From Tyto alba (lineage: Eukaryota > Chordata > Aves > Strigiformes > Tytonidae): a stretch of 64,000 nt of DNA. The notes beneath the pieces were generated by a model that worked only from the letters and a program-made list of their open reading frames with translations, made no database searches and was not told the origin of the DNA. The stretch is taken from NCBI RefSeq assembly GCF_018691265.1, contig NW_024881261.1, forward strand, positions 22,593,374 through 22,657,373. The letters are read 5' to 3'. This document shows positions 1 through 15,100 of the stretch, in pieces. A program made the translations under genes and the position numbers. Numbering within the stretch: position 1 is the first letter of the stretch; the number at the start of each line of letters is the position of its first letter.

Positions 1-3000
1 CCCATCACCGCCACCCCCAGCATGTGTATTTTATGAATGAGACTTTCTGACAGTTATGGGGTTGGCAGAGGCTTATTCAGCAAGCCAGGGAATGTGTGAA
101 CATCAGGCTTCATTAGAGACTTCTTCCAGTCAGCTGATAGCTCATTAACTTAAAGTGGCCTCTTGTTTTAAAACCTCAGAGACCAGGAGGTGGGGTGTAG
201 ACAAGGGGGGGGGATGGTTCTCATTGTTCCTTTTGCCTCTCTCCCCCTCTGCCCCCTGCGAGATTAGGCGCCCTTGGAGGGGGGAGAGAGAGGCTAAAAC
301 AACTTTAATTAGTTATTTTCAAAGATTTTCTCCCCCTTTCTTCCTTTTTTTGTGTGTGTGTGGAGCAGGGGGGGTCTCTCAGCTGGGTTTTTCTGCATGG
401 AGGAGCTCACGTCATTATGCTTAAATCCAGCTCCTCCGTCCTTTGTCTCCTGGCCAACAATAGAAGAGGGCTTGTAAAAAGCTCCTTCCAAAACTCCTGG
501 AGACTGTCTGAAAAGGAAGATGGGGTGAGGACTCCTCTCTTTCCTCCCTTGGGCACAAAAGTGACAGTCTGGTGCCTGTGCCAACAGCTTTCCTGTGTTA
601 GAAGCTACTACCGGAGTAAGTAGGGCAAACAGAGTGCTGGCTCTTAAACTACTGCTCTGTCAGATGAAAAGTGGAGCCCAGACTCACATCACAAAGTGTC
701 TGGTAACTGTTCTCTGTGTGGATTTAAGGTCAGGCTGGAGCTCTGGACATTGAGGTCAGTCTTAGGACTTTATCCCAAGTCCTGATCCTCCTCTGTCCTT
801 TAAAGAGCTCATAAAATAAGAGCAGCAATAGGACAAACCCTCCTTCATGACCCCACTTCAGAAGAACCTGAAATAAACAACTAAATTACCATTATTGTCA
901 TCCATAGGCCTGTCTGAGGAAATTGGCTGAGACCAGCACATTTATTTCATATAGGCAACCAAACTATAAACCACAGTAGCTTTCGGCAACTCAGGCTAAA
1001 TGGAGTTTAACAGAATACAGAAGGTGTCAACCTCTCAGATGTGGTATAAGGAACAACAAAAACCAACCAACCAACAACAAAAAAAAAAGGTGTATTTATT
1101 CTTTGTTAGCACCAAAGCCCAAGAACACTACCGCAGAGCAGCAGCTGCTACAGTACCAACCTCCAGCTTCTCTTATAGCTCTTCTTTCAGTACCACAAAG
1201 AAATATATCTTTCCGTAAATTCTCTTCAGGCTCATCCACAAGAGATGTGCCTTTGAAGCAGATATCAGCTGAAGTTTCAGTGAGTAAACGAGTTCATGTG
1301 TGAGGCAGAAAAATCAACCATGAATTGTGATCTAACCAGGATGTCTATACACTCTGCAAAACACATTTAACACCACTTCCTTTGCCTGTTTAAATTAGAA
1401 GTTCCTAAGAATATGGACTAATAGACTGATAGCTCTCAAACTTTATTCTTACATTCAATCATAAACACAGAACTGATGAGTTGGTGAATGTTGCAGTTGA
1501 AGGGGAAACCAAGGAGTAGGTGCAGATTGCCAACCATGACTTCATGAATCAGATTCAAAACCAAGAGTTTGGACTATAGGCTTTTCAGGTGAATATTTCT
1601 ACTGCGCTTGTAAGCATGCAGTACCCAATTTAGTCTGCTTTCTTACACAAAACTAAGAACTTGCAAAAGTTATTTAGAAACAAGGACCACCACTCCCCTG
1701 CACCCACTGCAAAAACAGAGCATAAACCTGTTCCCTTTTTAAGTCAATGGCATTCACCTATTACCTTTCTGGGGAAACGGAGGGTAGGATTTTACCCCCA
1801 TTTAAACACCCACAGGCCAAGCAGAGTGGTGTGGAGTCATTTGTGCTGTGATCCCATCAGTTCTTATGAGCGAAGTAAGACTGGCTGGCTCAATGCTTTG
1901 TAGTCCTCCAAAGAGCTGTGCCATATACAGCAGTGCTGCTAAAGCAGTGAGATGGTATCTCCAGTTGGTGGTAGAAAGCACCATGCCGCAGGACCTAATG
2001 ACATTCCACTAAGACCATAAACCAGATGTTCTTGCAATATTTTTGTTGCAAGACTTTACAAAACTGTTCTTTTCAGCAAAAGTTGTAAGAATGATGACGT
2101 CTTCCCTCTTTTGCATCCCTTCTCCTCTATTTTTCCTGTCCTAATTTGCCCTTCATGATTTGTGGAGATTTTTTAAGTTAAACATCTCCAACATCCCATC
2201 CTAGAAATTACTGCATTTTGAAAGTAGTAAACATGATTTGTACATACTAATCAGAAGTGGAACCATGTTTTATCATTGGTTGTCTAATGAGCATGGCATC
2301 TTTGAATTAAATAAACTTTGCAAGTATTATTTTTTATTGTGCTTTCATTAAATCAAAGAAGTTTCTTCCCTTGTTGACTGCAAAGATTTTAAAACATAGA
2401 TCCATTTGTGTGTTTGAGAATTTCTAATTCTCTGCCTCCCACATCAAAAAAATGCAGCACATTTTGTGCTGAGTCACATCAGTTTTCACTTGCCATGAAC
2501 TGGTAGGCTCAAATGTTTCCAGGCAAGGCCACTCCCCGTATTTTGTTATATCACTGTTGAATTTAGAGCAACACGGCTTTCAGCTATTTGCTGCAGTTAC
2601 CATCAGAAACAGCTGTACTCATCAAAATATTGTTTTTTCCCCCCAAGAAAGTTTACTCACAGGGTAAATCCTGGGATTACTCACAGGACACTTACCAGTA
2701 GAATGAAATAAAATTTATAACAAAATGAAAGCAAAGATAGTAGTACTATGAAGGTAGATGGAGCAGTGATACAATACTACATTTTGTTTATCCCTCAGTG
2801 ATGCAGAAGCATACCAACATCACAAGGCATGAAGTACTACACACATGCAGTTAAAAGATAAGTTGAAAAACTGTTTGAACATGGGTATGTTTCCAGCCTT
2901 TAGCTCTAAACCCAGAAGCCCACACAGCCTGCACAAAAAAGCTTGAGACAAGAGCAGCTCATCAACCCAGGCTGTGGCTCACTGACTAGAAAGGGACACT

Positions 3001-5998
3001 GCGCTGCACAAGTCTGTGTTAGACAAGACAGAAAAGAACATGAGAAGGAATTGTTGCCTTCCTCATTTTACATTTGGGTAATGCAAAGGCAGAGTATGTC
3101 TTCTTACAATTAAAATTCACATTTGTAACAGAAACAGAAGAGCTACATGGCCTGACTACCACCCCACAGATTTTATTTAATAAATAAATTAAATATTGTA
3201 ATGAAGAAAACATGACAAGGTAGAAAACAGCCTGGGTTTTGGACCAATGAATATATTGACAATATTTCAACCTACAAACTTTATCTACTCCATATCTTTG
3301 GAGCACCATGACTGCAAAAAAATACTGTTTCACTGAAAAACTGCATTCACCAGCTTATTTGGAACATTTTCCATGGCAAAATGGAAGCTGGGCAGAATCT
3401 GCAAAGCAGTATGACAGCTCCCATGAGGCTAGCAGTTAGAAAAGACTGAGCAAAAGATGGGTCAGAGCATACCAACCAGCGGGCAGCAGAAGTTTTGTGC
3501 ATAGCAGTGGCATTCAAATAGGAATTTTCCAAAGACATACAGCACTGACATTTTAAACTTCTTTCCCAGCATGAAGGCTGCAACATGACATGATCCAAAT
3601 TTAACCTCAATAGGCTCTATGCTGCTACAGCTGGGATGCTCCCAGTACCCAAGGTAGCTAATGCAGGCTTTGCTGAATTGATTTATTTCTTGGCACCAGT
3701 CAGAAGCCCAAAGCGTCTTTTACTTCTCAGTCTAATGCACAATTCCTGCCATATGGAGGGATAGGTTGTTATATTACTGTAGCATCGAGAGACTTTAGCC
3801 AAGATGAGGACCATCTCCCTTGGTGTATGCACACATAAGAAGAAACACTTCTTACTCAAGAATTTTGTGATATGAGTGGACTAAACAGGAAAATGCTAGA
3901 AGAATGAAAGAAATGAAATGACTTGCTGAGGTCACTGGTCAGGACATGTTATATCTAGGATAGGATTTAGATGCCTGGTGTTTCTGCTTCTATATTAAGG
4001 TGCTCCCCGGAATGGAGCAGCTTCGTGCACACAGACTACTCACCCCCTTTAAGATCTTTTTCCTAGTAATGGAACTACTACAGGACAGCATGGCACAATT
4101 ATTCTTTCCATGCATGAGGCAGAGTCCTGGATTAGCACATAACAACCACTGCAGCATCACAAGCAGTGTATTATTGCTGTGCTATGTCAGAGAAGAAATT
4201 CACTTAGGTACTGGTAGCTTCCTTAAAGTATGCTCAGTAAAAAGAAGATAAAAATCTCCTACCAGAATCTCCCAGGGCACTAGACTTCTCTTCACCATAA
4301 GCACTTCCCCCCCAAAGCACTTTTCCATTTCAAATCCCCAGTCACAGGATATGAAGAAGAGAAAGCAAATTTAACAGCTGAACCAAAGTGAGTGTTCTTG
4401 TATGAGCTGTTAACTGCCCTGACACTCACTAAGGCTACAAGTATTTGATTTTAGTTCTCTGCTTTCACAGGGGCTCTGAAAGTGCCCCAGTAGGTGCTGG
4501 TCTTAGGTTTAGATACTCATCTAATTAGGAATTTTGGGGCACTGAGTATCCCAACTGCCTTTTTTTCTTTTATATCAATATGTAACACACTCTTTTTCCT
4601 TTTTTACACCCTTCCTTCTCATTCAGCGATGTCCAAAAAACAAGTATGATACCAACCAGTGTGAATCCTTCTATATCAGACAGTGCTATGCATTCGTCTT
4701 CTCTGAAGATGAAAAAGTATGTCTCGTCCCAAAACTGGATGGAGGAGGCTGCTCTGTTCAGTGGAGCATCTCCTGGCTGGTGGGAAGTGACATGCATTCT
4801 CTGCACCCAGAACTACACAAGGATGAACTTTTGACTTCAACCCCTGCTAGGACTGAAGAACTTGAAACTTCTTTGTCTACTCTTCTCATAAAACAATCCC
4901 TTTTTACTGTGATGTCTCTGTGAAGGTGGCAACTAAGGCTCAGACTTCTGTCATGGCCCATATCATTCCAGATTTAGCCTGACATCATCAAAGTTCATGC
5001 TGAACTGCCAACTTCTCTCCTTGTTTTCATCAATTTGATGCTTTTTTTTCTAAACATATTCGTATGTCACAACTCTGACGGCATGCCTTTCCTAGCTGTC
5101 TTTTCCTCCTCCACTGTCACTATTTCATTTATGTATACAAAGATTCCTAGATCAAATACAAATCACTCAACATCCTGACATTCTCAAGAGCTGGCTATGA
5201 ACTCTGATTATCACAGAAAATTTCTCCTAAAACAAGTATCAAACAGAGTCTATTTTCTCTTCTCAGTGAGATCTCAGCCAACATAATCCAGACATGTGGA
5301 ACTTCCACACACTCAGCCACTGGACAATACTATGGCATAAGGAGACGGTGAGTCACCGCTCAGAGCTGCAAGTTTCTGCAGGTGTGCTGCACTGGCTGGG
5401 AAAGTTAAAATCATAGCTAAGAGAATGGTACATTACCAAAAATGATACTCAATTGTGATAGAAGGCAATGGTGAAGCACTATAAAACCTGGAAAATGCAA
5501 AGCAATGATATATCCTCACTCCCCAAAAGCGATTTAGGGGACCTCAGAACTTTTCAGAGGACATGGCATCCCAACAGCACAGTCCTTCAAGTACAGAACT
5601 GATGGCAACTGCACAATCAATAAACAACAGTGGCTGGATAATGAAATGCTTTCATGTATCCCATCAGCTAATATCAAGGTAGAGTGGAATGCTTTTTATT
5701 TTAGCCCAGTTCAGGCAGCTTCTCACAATATTTGGTTAGTTATGAAATTCCGCTACACCAGAGGAAAAAATATCAGTAACAAGTCTGTCACCAAAGACAG
5801 CATGAGGAAAAAAAAAGCTGCCATGAGGGGGCACTGGAAGAAGGCACTAGCACTGCAACTAGGGAAAGGGTAGGGAGAGGATTCTTACTGCAAGTACCAT
5901 TATGAGGGATGAGGAAGAAAAGGCCATCTACTTTGTGCCTGTTCTGAAGGATGCAATGTTGTCAAGGAAGAAAGCAGAGAAGGAAATAAAGAAATAAA

Positions 5999-6205
5999 TC
6001 AGTATGAAGTTCTTTTAGGAATGCAATGAACACAGGGGGTGCCTCTGTTTGGAAGCCCCAGGACACTTGCAGCCCTGGCTCGGATTGTGTGGATATGTTT
6101 TTGACTTGTCCCGGTCAGCAGATTAATGGCATTAACGAAGTTTCCATTAGCATCGGAGATTGGGGAGGAGGGTGAAGAGACAGAGGCGTCCAAGCGGAAA
6201 GACAC
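5999..6205 (-). other. CpG-enriched open frame, function unknown
   Basis: A minus-strand open frame of 68 codons begins MSFRLDASVSSPSSPISDAN. It holds several CpG dinucleotides in a region otherwise poor in them. A TGCAG acceptor-like site precedes it on the minus strand. I do not recognise the peptide and see no convincing donor. It could be an exon of an unknown transcript, a conserved non-coding element or chance. Confidence 0.12.
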
Positions 6206-6361
6206 ATGACTGCAGAATTGATAAGGCTAAAGATGAAACGGAGCTTCATTGGCAGAAGAGAGGCCAGGAAATGCCACTACAAATTAGCCCCAGGCCTCAT
6301 TTCTTTTCCCTTCATTATCCAAACCCCTTCAGGAAAAGAATGGAGGAGGTTATGACCCTCT

Positions 6362-6550
6362 CCCAACACACACATACACAGATATTGAGTGAGTCTCTCT
6401 CAATGAACATAGACGTGAGTGTATCTGTGTGTGTCTAAGGGTCTGTGTGTGTGGTATATTTGTGTCTAGGTGAATCTGTATTAATATATTAAGTAAAAAT
6501 AAATATATCTCTATTTGCATCAATATATATCTACATATCTGTATATATAA
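6362..6550. repeat. Degenerate TG/TA low-complexity tract
   Basis: The stretch begins with CA-rich sequence, changes to TG-rich sequence and ends with TA-rich dinucleotide sequence. It looks like a decayed compound microsatellite. No coding potential is apparent. Confidence 0.6.
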
Positions 6551-7847
6551 GGGCATGTGTTTCCATATCTACAATATTTGCAGCTAAACCACATAATTCT
6601 TTTTTTTTATATTAGTGAGCTTTTACTGAAAGCAAAGCCATTGAAAGCAAGACCTTGCACAATTCAGTGAAAGTTCCAGCACCTGAATATGCTATGTGTG
6701 TCCACAATAACTTATATATGACTTACAGAGTTACCAGGCATATATAAGTTTCTACATATATTTTTTTCCTGCAGACTTATCCTTGTACCTGCTTCTGAAG
6801 GTCTACGTACAGGGCGGTGTCTGGGGGAACCTACACTCTTCCGCATGTATTTTCTTTTTTTCTTCTGTGTACATAACCTCCATGTGTGCTTCTGTATTCC
6901 ACAATTATATGGTTCCTTGTCTCTGTGTCCCAACTGTGCCTCTTCTGTGCATGAGTGCCTTTTTCAGAAGTCTGCATACCTCAAATAAGTTCTGGTCTGC
7001 TTACGTGTTCCTGTGTGTCTTTTTGTTTGTGTATCTTTGAGTATATGTGCATGGGAAAACGTGTCTGTGTGAAAATTTCTCTGTAAATTACATGTAAACT
7101 ATTCTGTGTAAAACTGTAGACAAGTTTTGCTGCCTGTCCCTGTGCACATCATTCTTGAGTATATATTAAAAATTCTATTTGTCACTATTGACTACTTATC
7201 GCACCTGAAATTTAATAAATACCAGTAAATACAACAGTGAATCCTGAGAAGTATTTGTCATAAGAAACAAACAAATTCCATCATACAGGCATGAGAACTA
7301 GCTAAGGAGAATGGAGCAGAGGATGAGATCTGTTTCAGCTAGTCATTCATATCCAGCATATTTAGGGAGAGGAAGATGATTTCCTGCATAGATTAAAGAA
7401 TAACATTTCTCTAAGTCTAATGACATGTATGTGTTGTTAGTAAGAAAGGTAGATTCTCTTCAAAGAGACTGTTAGCCATAGGCTACTAACATGAGAGACA
7501 ACTTTGCCTAGGGGTAAACAAGAAAACAACCTCCTTCTGCAGTTGGAAAACAAAAAGAGGAGAGGAAAAAAGCTGGGGAAGGATGTGTAAATGGAGCTTT
7601 GTGCAATGGTGCTCTGTTATGTGAGCTGTATGTGACAATAGCCCTGAAACCCTATGCGAGCAAACTCATAAAAGAGGTCACTGTCTCTTTAATTAAAGCT
7701 CCCTGGTTTGAGGTTAAAAACAAACGCAGTGTTTTATGACCAGGTGTGCGTGTGAAAGAGATGGGAACCCGATCCCCAGCCCAGTGGCACAGCAGCAGAG
7801 AGGAGATAAGGGAAAAAAGCTTTTTATTAAGGTGTTGCTTAAATGCT

Positions 7848-7951
7848 GCACCAGGCAAGGCAAACGCTGGGGAGGCAGGACACACGGGCCCCAAGGGACC
7901 AAGGCTGCAACAGGGCAGCACCAGGCAAGGGGAACGCTGGAGAGGCAGGAC
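7848..7951. repeat. 34-bp direct repeat, two copies
   Basis: Copies at 7848-7881 and 7918-7951 differ at three positions and are spaced 70 bases start to start. Both carry the core CACCAGGCAAGG followed by AACGCTGG. The duplication creates longer open frames on both strands (for example 7746-8123 + and 7652-8050 -), which I treat as by-products. Confidence 0.75.
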
Positions 7952-10900
7952 CAAGCCTTCCAAACCATCAGGAACAGGAGAGGGGGAACTGGGAGTATCA
8001 GCTGATGAGGGAACAGGAAAAGCACCAAGAAGGTATGGGGAAAACAGCAACCATTACCAATCTCCGAGACCTAGAGAGGCAAAGATGACCGTGATCATAT
8101 GGCATCTCTCACTTGGCAAATAATAGGGGAGCAAGAGCAACTGCAGAGCCCTTGTTGGTAGGGCCTGAGGGGCCAACCCTTCATAAAGCGGTCTGCAGGC
8201 AAGAGCCTCATATTGTCTGTGGAAACAATAGGGACTAAACTGATCCTAGCATCTAATAAAATACCAGACCAAGATAAGAAGCAGAGAGGTTGCACCCTCT
8301 TCCCGAGCCTTGCCTGTCAGTGATGTATATATTGCTCAAGACATTTATGCCCGTGACACCATTACTGACAGCAAATCACACTTGGAAACTGAGGCTTCCA
8401 TTTGCTGTATAATCTGATCTTTAGATCTCACTTCTAAGGTACCTGTCATTATAACATTGAACTCTAATGAAGTGCCTATATCCCATGGGTCCTTTCTTTA
8501 CAGAGCCTCCAGCTGTCAGCCCCTGTCCCTAAAACTTATCAACAAGGAAAACATCAGTCAGTTGTCTTTTATACTGGCACTGAGAGCTACAAATGTTCAA
8601 CTTGAAACAGAAGACAATCCAGAACCAAGTCCCTGGGCTGCAGGCCAGTCTCTCCTGGGTAGAAACATAACTCAAGCCCTTTACACCACTGTCTCTGGCA
8701 CTTGAAACCACGTGTTTCAAAACACAAGATCCGAATTCTAACTTCAGCATTGCCACAACTATCCCAAAAGTTGAAATGACACAGCTGTAAGATTCTCAGC
8801 AGACAGATTTGCTACAGAAGTTACTAAAAGAAAGTTGAAATGTAACATGGAACAAAAACGATTGTGAACCTCCCGTCTCATTACATAGCTATGTAAATAA
8901 CAGCAATAAATCATGTTCTTTAAGTGCTATATTACGAACAGATGAAGGGTTAACTTGGTATTTTCTCTATTTTTATGCACGCAATTTTCTCTAAAATGGC
9001 TTTAATTTATATTTTTAAGAAAATATATGTAAAAAATTAGTAAATACAATCAGACAGTAGAAAGTCAGCACATAACTTACTGCATTCAGTGAAAATATCA
9101 GAGATCTATGGATGGGAAAAGCAAAATGAGAAACGCAGAACAAAAAGGATAGAGGAGAGAGCCAGCTACAATCACAGAGTGACATTTTACATTTATCAGT
9201 CTTCTGCTGTGGATTTTATTTCCACATGACGTTAAATATGCTATCTCCAAGCTATACGCAAGGAAATTAAGGCACAGAGAGGAAGTTTGACTGCCACAGA
9301 ATTAGAACAGAACCAAAGTCTCAGCCTTGTCTAAGAAAAAGAACAACAGATCACTCCAAACTTTCAACAGCTCTTCCTCCAGCTCTTGAGACCTTTCACC
9401 ACAGAAAGATGCCTTTCTTCAAAACATACCAGTTACTAGGTTTAATCCTGAATAACTGGGTGAAATTCTGCAGCATGTGGTATGCAGCAGGCCACAGTAT
9501 ACAAGCTAATAGTCTTCTGCATTTGAAAACTATGAAAACCGAAGACTAAATTAATACCTGGTATAAATCCACTGGAATCAATTTAATTTTGCCCAGAATA
9601 TGTTTAAACCAGTTATGGTAACCTGTTTGCTAATAGAAGATGGACAAGACCCTGAACTACAATTCTATTATTTTTATTCCCTTGTACTGCACACAATTCT
9701 CCCACCTAATGTTTCCACAGTCATGACTGCCCCTCTTCTTTTTACACCTGCTATTAAGTCTGACTTCTAATTTCCAAAGTAGTGGGGCAAATTCATTGGT
9801 GGTGTAACTTTCTTGCTATTGGTAAAGTTAGACTACAATTGAGTTTATCCCTTTCCAGTTTCATAATCTGTCTTTATTCAACAGTCTGTGCATAACAGTC
9901 CAAGCTGACAAGTATTCTGTATATGGAACAGTTCAGAAATAAGAACATAGAAGATGTAAAAATAAGATTTGTTTGTTTAAGACACAATGATTGAGCAAGC
10001 ACTGAAAATGCAGATTTACATTGACTGCAAATTTCTTTCAGAATTGTCTATTTCAGCATAGACTAATCTTCTGAAAATCCAAATCATGCAGTTTGATATA
10101 CTGATTATTAAATGTATACCCCTTTTAACTCAAATCTGTAATGCTTTCTTAAAATTTAGTTCAATTTTTCTTTTTGTTTATTTTTTAATAAAAAACCCAA
10201 CCACACTAAATGTAAACATTTCAGGCCTAAGAAAAAAATTACTGTTTTAAACTAAAAGAATTATCCTCCCACTTGCTCCATATCCTCCAATTTTTTGGTG
10301 CTGCAAGCAAACCAACAGATCAGTTATTGGAAATATTCTACTTCAACATCCAATAATCTGCCTGGTTTTCCTTGGGCTGAATTTTCTAAGCTTTACTTGC
10401 TCCTACCCTGATGCCCCTGACACCGAAGCAAAACAAGCGGAGCCTGTGTACCAATGAGTACCAGTTAACAGGGATAACCACTTCCATTTACTTTGCGCTT
10501 GTGTAAATAGTCACATAAAGTGTGGGACTTGGGACATATGTTTATAGTCTCCTGCTGAGCAGGAACATTGCCAGCATCTGCTTCATGACTGATGTTGGGT
10601 CTCCTAAAACAAGATTTTAGTGGCAAGGGCAAGTCACTTCTTTGTTGAGTTTGGGAGGGAGGTTTGGGGGTTTTTTGCATGACTTTCAGCTTTGCTTCTT
10701 TCCTCTTCCTCCTTCCCAGGCTTGAGGAAAACACTGTCTCCTCTCAGTAAAATCTATTAATTTACACATAATTTCTGTGCTTTTCTTGTTTAAAAAAAAA
10801 AAATGCAGCTTGGTGGCACACTTAGGAGCAGATTGTCAGCCAGAGCTCACTGACCTCAGCGCAGCTATGCTGATTTACACCAACAGATTATCAGACTCTT

Positions 10901-12174
10901 TGAGAAGCCAAATACAAGTCTTATTTTTTTTCCCCCCTACATTACTAAAGTGATTAAAGCAGTAATATAGGTTGCAAAAGACCTACCTGCAAAAGCTGTG
11001 GCTTCCCCATGCCTTCTTTGCCAGGAACTATAGCTACTTGGATTTTTTGACATGTTTTTCAGACTAAAAATGTAGATTCAGCACAACAAAACTTTTTGCA
11101 GAGAGCAACCACTTTTGACAAACTACACAAAATATTTGATGAAAAAATGTTTTTAATTTAAATTGAAAATTATTTTTGAAAACTTATTATTGGGAATAAG
11201 TTCTTAATTTCCATTTGACAGTTTAAGTTAATCAAAATCTTAAATTCTCTCCAGTGCTTGAGGTTTTCTCTCATTGTAGTTCATAAAAACTTCTCACAAT
11301 TTTAATTTCTCATCCTTCCTCAAGGAGGAACAATTTCTCAGAATCTAGTTGTTTTTCCATAGAACAAGAAAAGCATTTCCCATCCAGATATACCATAATT
11401 TTGTTGTACCACTCCACAAATTTCATTATTGCCCTTGTGCCTCAGTTCTTCATCTGCAGAGCTAGAATAACACTGACCTCACTTACAAAGGCCCTAAAAA
11501 CCAGGAAAGTTTCTTGAGATATTTAGCTATTATAGGCTTGGAGGCATGGAACTACTGTAAAGTTGACCCCAAAGTTATAGCTAGCCAATCGTCAGCATTT
11601 AGAGATTTAAAAAAAAAAAAAGAAAAAAAAAGTGTACAAATTCACTAATTAAATCATAGGGACCCAGTAGTGTAATAGACTAAAACTGATTTGAATACCA
11701 GAGACTAACTGAAACTTCGAAAGCACCTTGACTAACACAGTCACACAGTCTTAACTTTTTCTTTGTTCACTCTAGCATTATCCTGAAATGGAGAGGTCTT
11801 ACTTAGGTATTCTTTGCTTTAGGCTCTGACAAGGAAAGACACATCCTTGGAATTAAAAGGTATCTATATAAGACTGTGCAATACAAATTCAATTCCAAAC
11901 TCACCTACAGTTCTCCAACAGTAAACAAACCATTTGCTTTATTCCTCAATTTCCCTTACTTATCTCAGTTTTTTTTAATCAGCCCTACCCAATCATCTTC
12001 AATTCTTATGAAGATCTTGTCATATGCTTCTCAAATCCAATACTCTGTTTGTATAGGTCATTCCAGATGCTCCTATAAAGTAACTAAGAGTAATAATAAC
12101 ATTTAGAAAGATGTACACACACAGCTTCCTGAATCGGAAAGAGATATAAACTGGTATAGTCTGGTGGAGGTGGC

Positions 12175-12193
12175 AAAAAAAAAAAAAAAAAAA
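12175..12193. repeat. A19 homopolymer
   Basis: An uninterrupted adenine run of 19 bases. No recognisable retroposed body lies directly upstream, so this is best read as a simple mononucleotide repeat. Confidence 0.8.
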
Positions 12194-15100
12194 TGGCGAA
12201 GGAAGGAAGAAAGAAAGGAGAAATGATGGTAAAGCATAATGTGAAAAAAAAGAGGAAGAGAACAAAGAACAGGCTGAATGTGAGTGCCTCATAAGAGCAA
12301 AAAGTTTACACGCCCTACAAAATACCCCTCATTAAGCAAAGCTCTTGGATAACTCCAGTTTGAGAATTATTTTCATGCAAAGATTCCCTCACTTTTTATT
12401 GCAAACTCTGTCCACATCTATGCACTGTGGAGTAAGTAAGATGGTTGAGATTGTTTTTTCTAATAGTGTTTTCATATAGTTCACCAATTTGTGGAAGTGC
12501 CAAGACAAAACAGCAGTGAAATATTTTTCTAACTGAGGAGGGTGAGATAATGAAAAAGTATTAGAGAAGACCCTTCCTACCTTGCTCTGTAAGACTGAAA
12601 AAGTTTAAGATAAGAGGAAGAAAAGGTAGAAACTGCCTAAGAAACTAACAATTTCTTACATACAATTATGTAGAAGTAAAGCTCTGCTGGTTGGGACTGC
12701 AGACCAAGGGAGATCCAGTGGAAGAATACCTCCAGGGAACTCTATATACTCTGGAGAGGAGAACTAGAATGCAAGATTGGTTGCATTTACTCTGAGCAAG
12801 GGGTCCCTGCTGCAATGCCTCCTAGGCTCCCCATCCTGCTGTCAGCCTGCTCCGGGATCAGGCTGGTGTGTCCCACAGCTCCCACCCTACTGGCGTGCCT
12901 ACCTGCCTCTGCAGAGAAACTAGGGGGAACTGGTATATGCTCAGGCTTCACCCCTCCCTTCCCATATGGGAGAAAGACACAAATGAGACCTACTTGGACT
13001 CTGAAGCATTTCTGGGTTCTCCAGCTTGCACATATCCATAGCAACCAAAACTGAGATGTAACAGAGAATGGCTCAGAGACAGTTGTGGGAGAGGCGACAA
13101 AGAAATAACTTATTCTTAAATGGCTCACAAAAAACCCCACCGATATATCAGCATCACTTTGCTCCTAGAAAGTAAAGTGTCTTAACTTCAGCCACTGACT
13201 ATCAGTTCCAAACCCACCACGTTCTCCTTCTTGTTTTTCTCTACAAAATAACATTAATATAGTCTCCCACAGCTAAAAAAGCCTGACACACCATCTCTTT
13301 CTTCCACACACCTTTTACCCTATAAATGGGATTACACAAGTTCCCCTCTACATTTTGTCTAAGTGAAATAAGATTCAAGTAAAAGTGGGGGCAGCACTAT
13401 GAAACGATAGGTAGACACGTACTCTGCGCTACAGCTAGTGCACAACACTGATATCCTTAAACTCTTCAGAGCTAGATAAAGTCCCAGAGAAGTCACTGCA
13501 GAGATGATCCTGTACTGCTTCCCTGCAAGAAAAAGAATGGCTTATCTAATATCCCATTTTACATCTCTCATTCCCTGCTCCTTGCCCCATCTCATTTTGT
13601 CTCTGTTCTTTAAATTGTTTGATTCCACAAACTCTGTGAAACAGAATGCGGCAACCACAAATGGAATTTAAAGGTAACATTGCCTGGAATTTCAAGAGAG
13701 CCAGGCTTTCACTCCCAGTGTCCACCACTGGCTTTTTCACAGTACTTTGAACAACACATTAGAAGCTAACAGTTCTTACACATGCTAGTACAAGTCTGAA
13801 CAATCCAGCTCTCTTCATAACACAGTCCTCTTCTGTTCCTACCTCTTTCTTTTTCTGCTGCTTTTCTCCCCACTGGCTTTTGCTCATTCCTCCCCATGTC
13901 CTTCCTCCAATTCTCTTTCCCCGCTCCCCCATTTCCATTCCAAAAGTTCTCAGTTAAAAGCATTGCCTGAAGCAACATCACATCTCCAATAAGAAAGGCA
14001 ACTTCATTACAGTTTAACATAAAAAGATCAGCTGATATCGATCCATAATTTGGACAAGTGCCACGCTATTGACAGGAAGACAAAATAAGTTAGAATGGCC
14101 ATGTTTCAAAAATTCTGTATGTACACTCAATCACTAGAACAGAAATTGCAGCCGGGTATATAATAACACAGCCATGTTCTCTATTTCCCCCGTAGATCAA
14201 TGCTAATATGAGGAGGGACACAGAAGATGGATGTTGCCGACAGAAAACCTTGAAATTCCAGGTTAGGCCTTGGGTGGCTCCATGGATAAAAGAGTGTGTG
14301 CGCAATAGCAGAGTAATTTAAATACAAAGGACCAAACCCCTTCCTTAATATCCGAGAATGCTCTACTTCAAAGTAGTCACTTCTGCATTTAAATTCAAGT
14401 TAGGGAAAACAGAAACTGCCCCAACATCCTGTCTTAGATAAGTACACAGGCTTAGTTCACACACCTAGAGGACCCCAGATGGATTACTTTGTGGGGTTAG
14501 ACAACTATATGACACTTTCACATATTCATAGATACAAAGAAAAATACATATGAGCCTTCTATACATTACTGAACAACCACTCTGCTATAAGTTAATTTTT
14601 CCAGAGGGTAGGTGGTGGTGGGAGAGAGAGTATTTTTTTTTGTTACTTATTAGTAGAAGCCATTTTGCCAAGATCCTGAAGTGCCACAAAATTTCTAGCT
14701 CATGCTGGCTAGATTTCACTAGTAAGGTTTATGACCCCCACGTAACAGATGTTTAAACTGGTCAGCAAGGACCAAACACGGGAACTTCAGCACCAAAAAT
14801 ACAGTCCTCTACCATTTAACTCAAACAGGTATTTACTGTAACAGATATTCTTTGTACAGACCAATTGGTACAGGGAGTAAAACAGCCAGACAAGGCATTA
14901 CACTTGCACTTTGACAAGAACAATTCTTTTTGAGTACTTAACTCTGTTAGGGTCAAATTTCCCACACATACCGCTACCATAACAAGGTTGGATCCAATCA
15001 CAGTTCACATGGGAAGGTTGCACAAGACTACAGGCCACCAGAGCAATTCTACTGTCCCCAAGAAGTTAGCACTCCAAAAAACTGAGCCGTGGAATGTACC

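Noticed and set aside
7652..8123. Overlapping 125- and 132-codon open frames on opposite strands
   Set aside because: They coincide with the 34-bp direct repeat and show no splice borders or domains.
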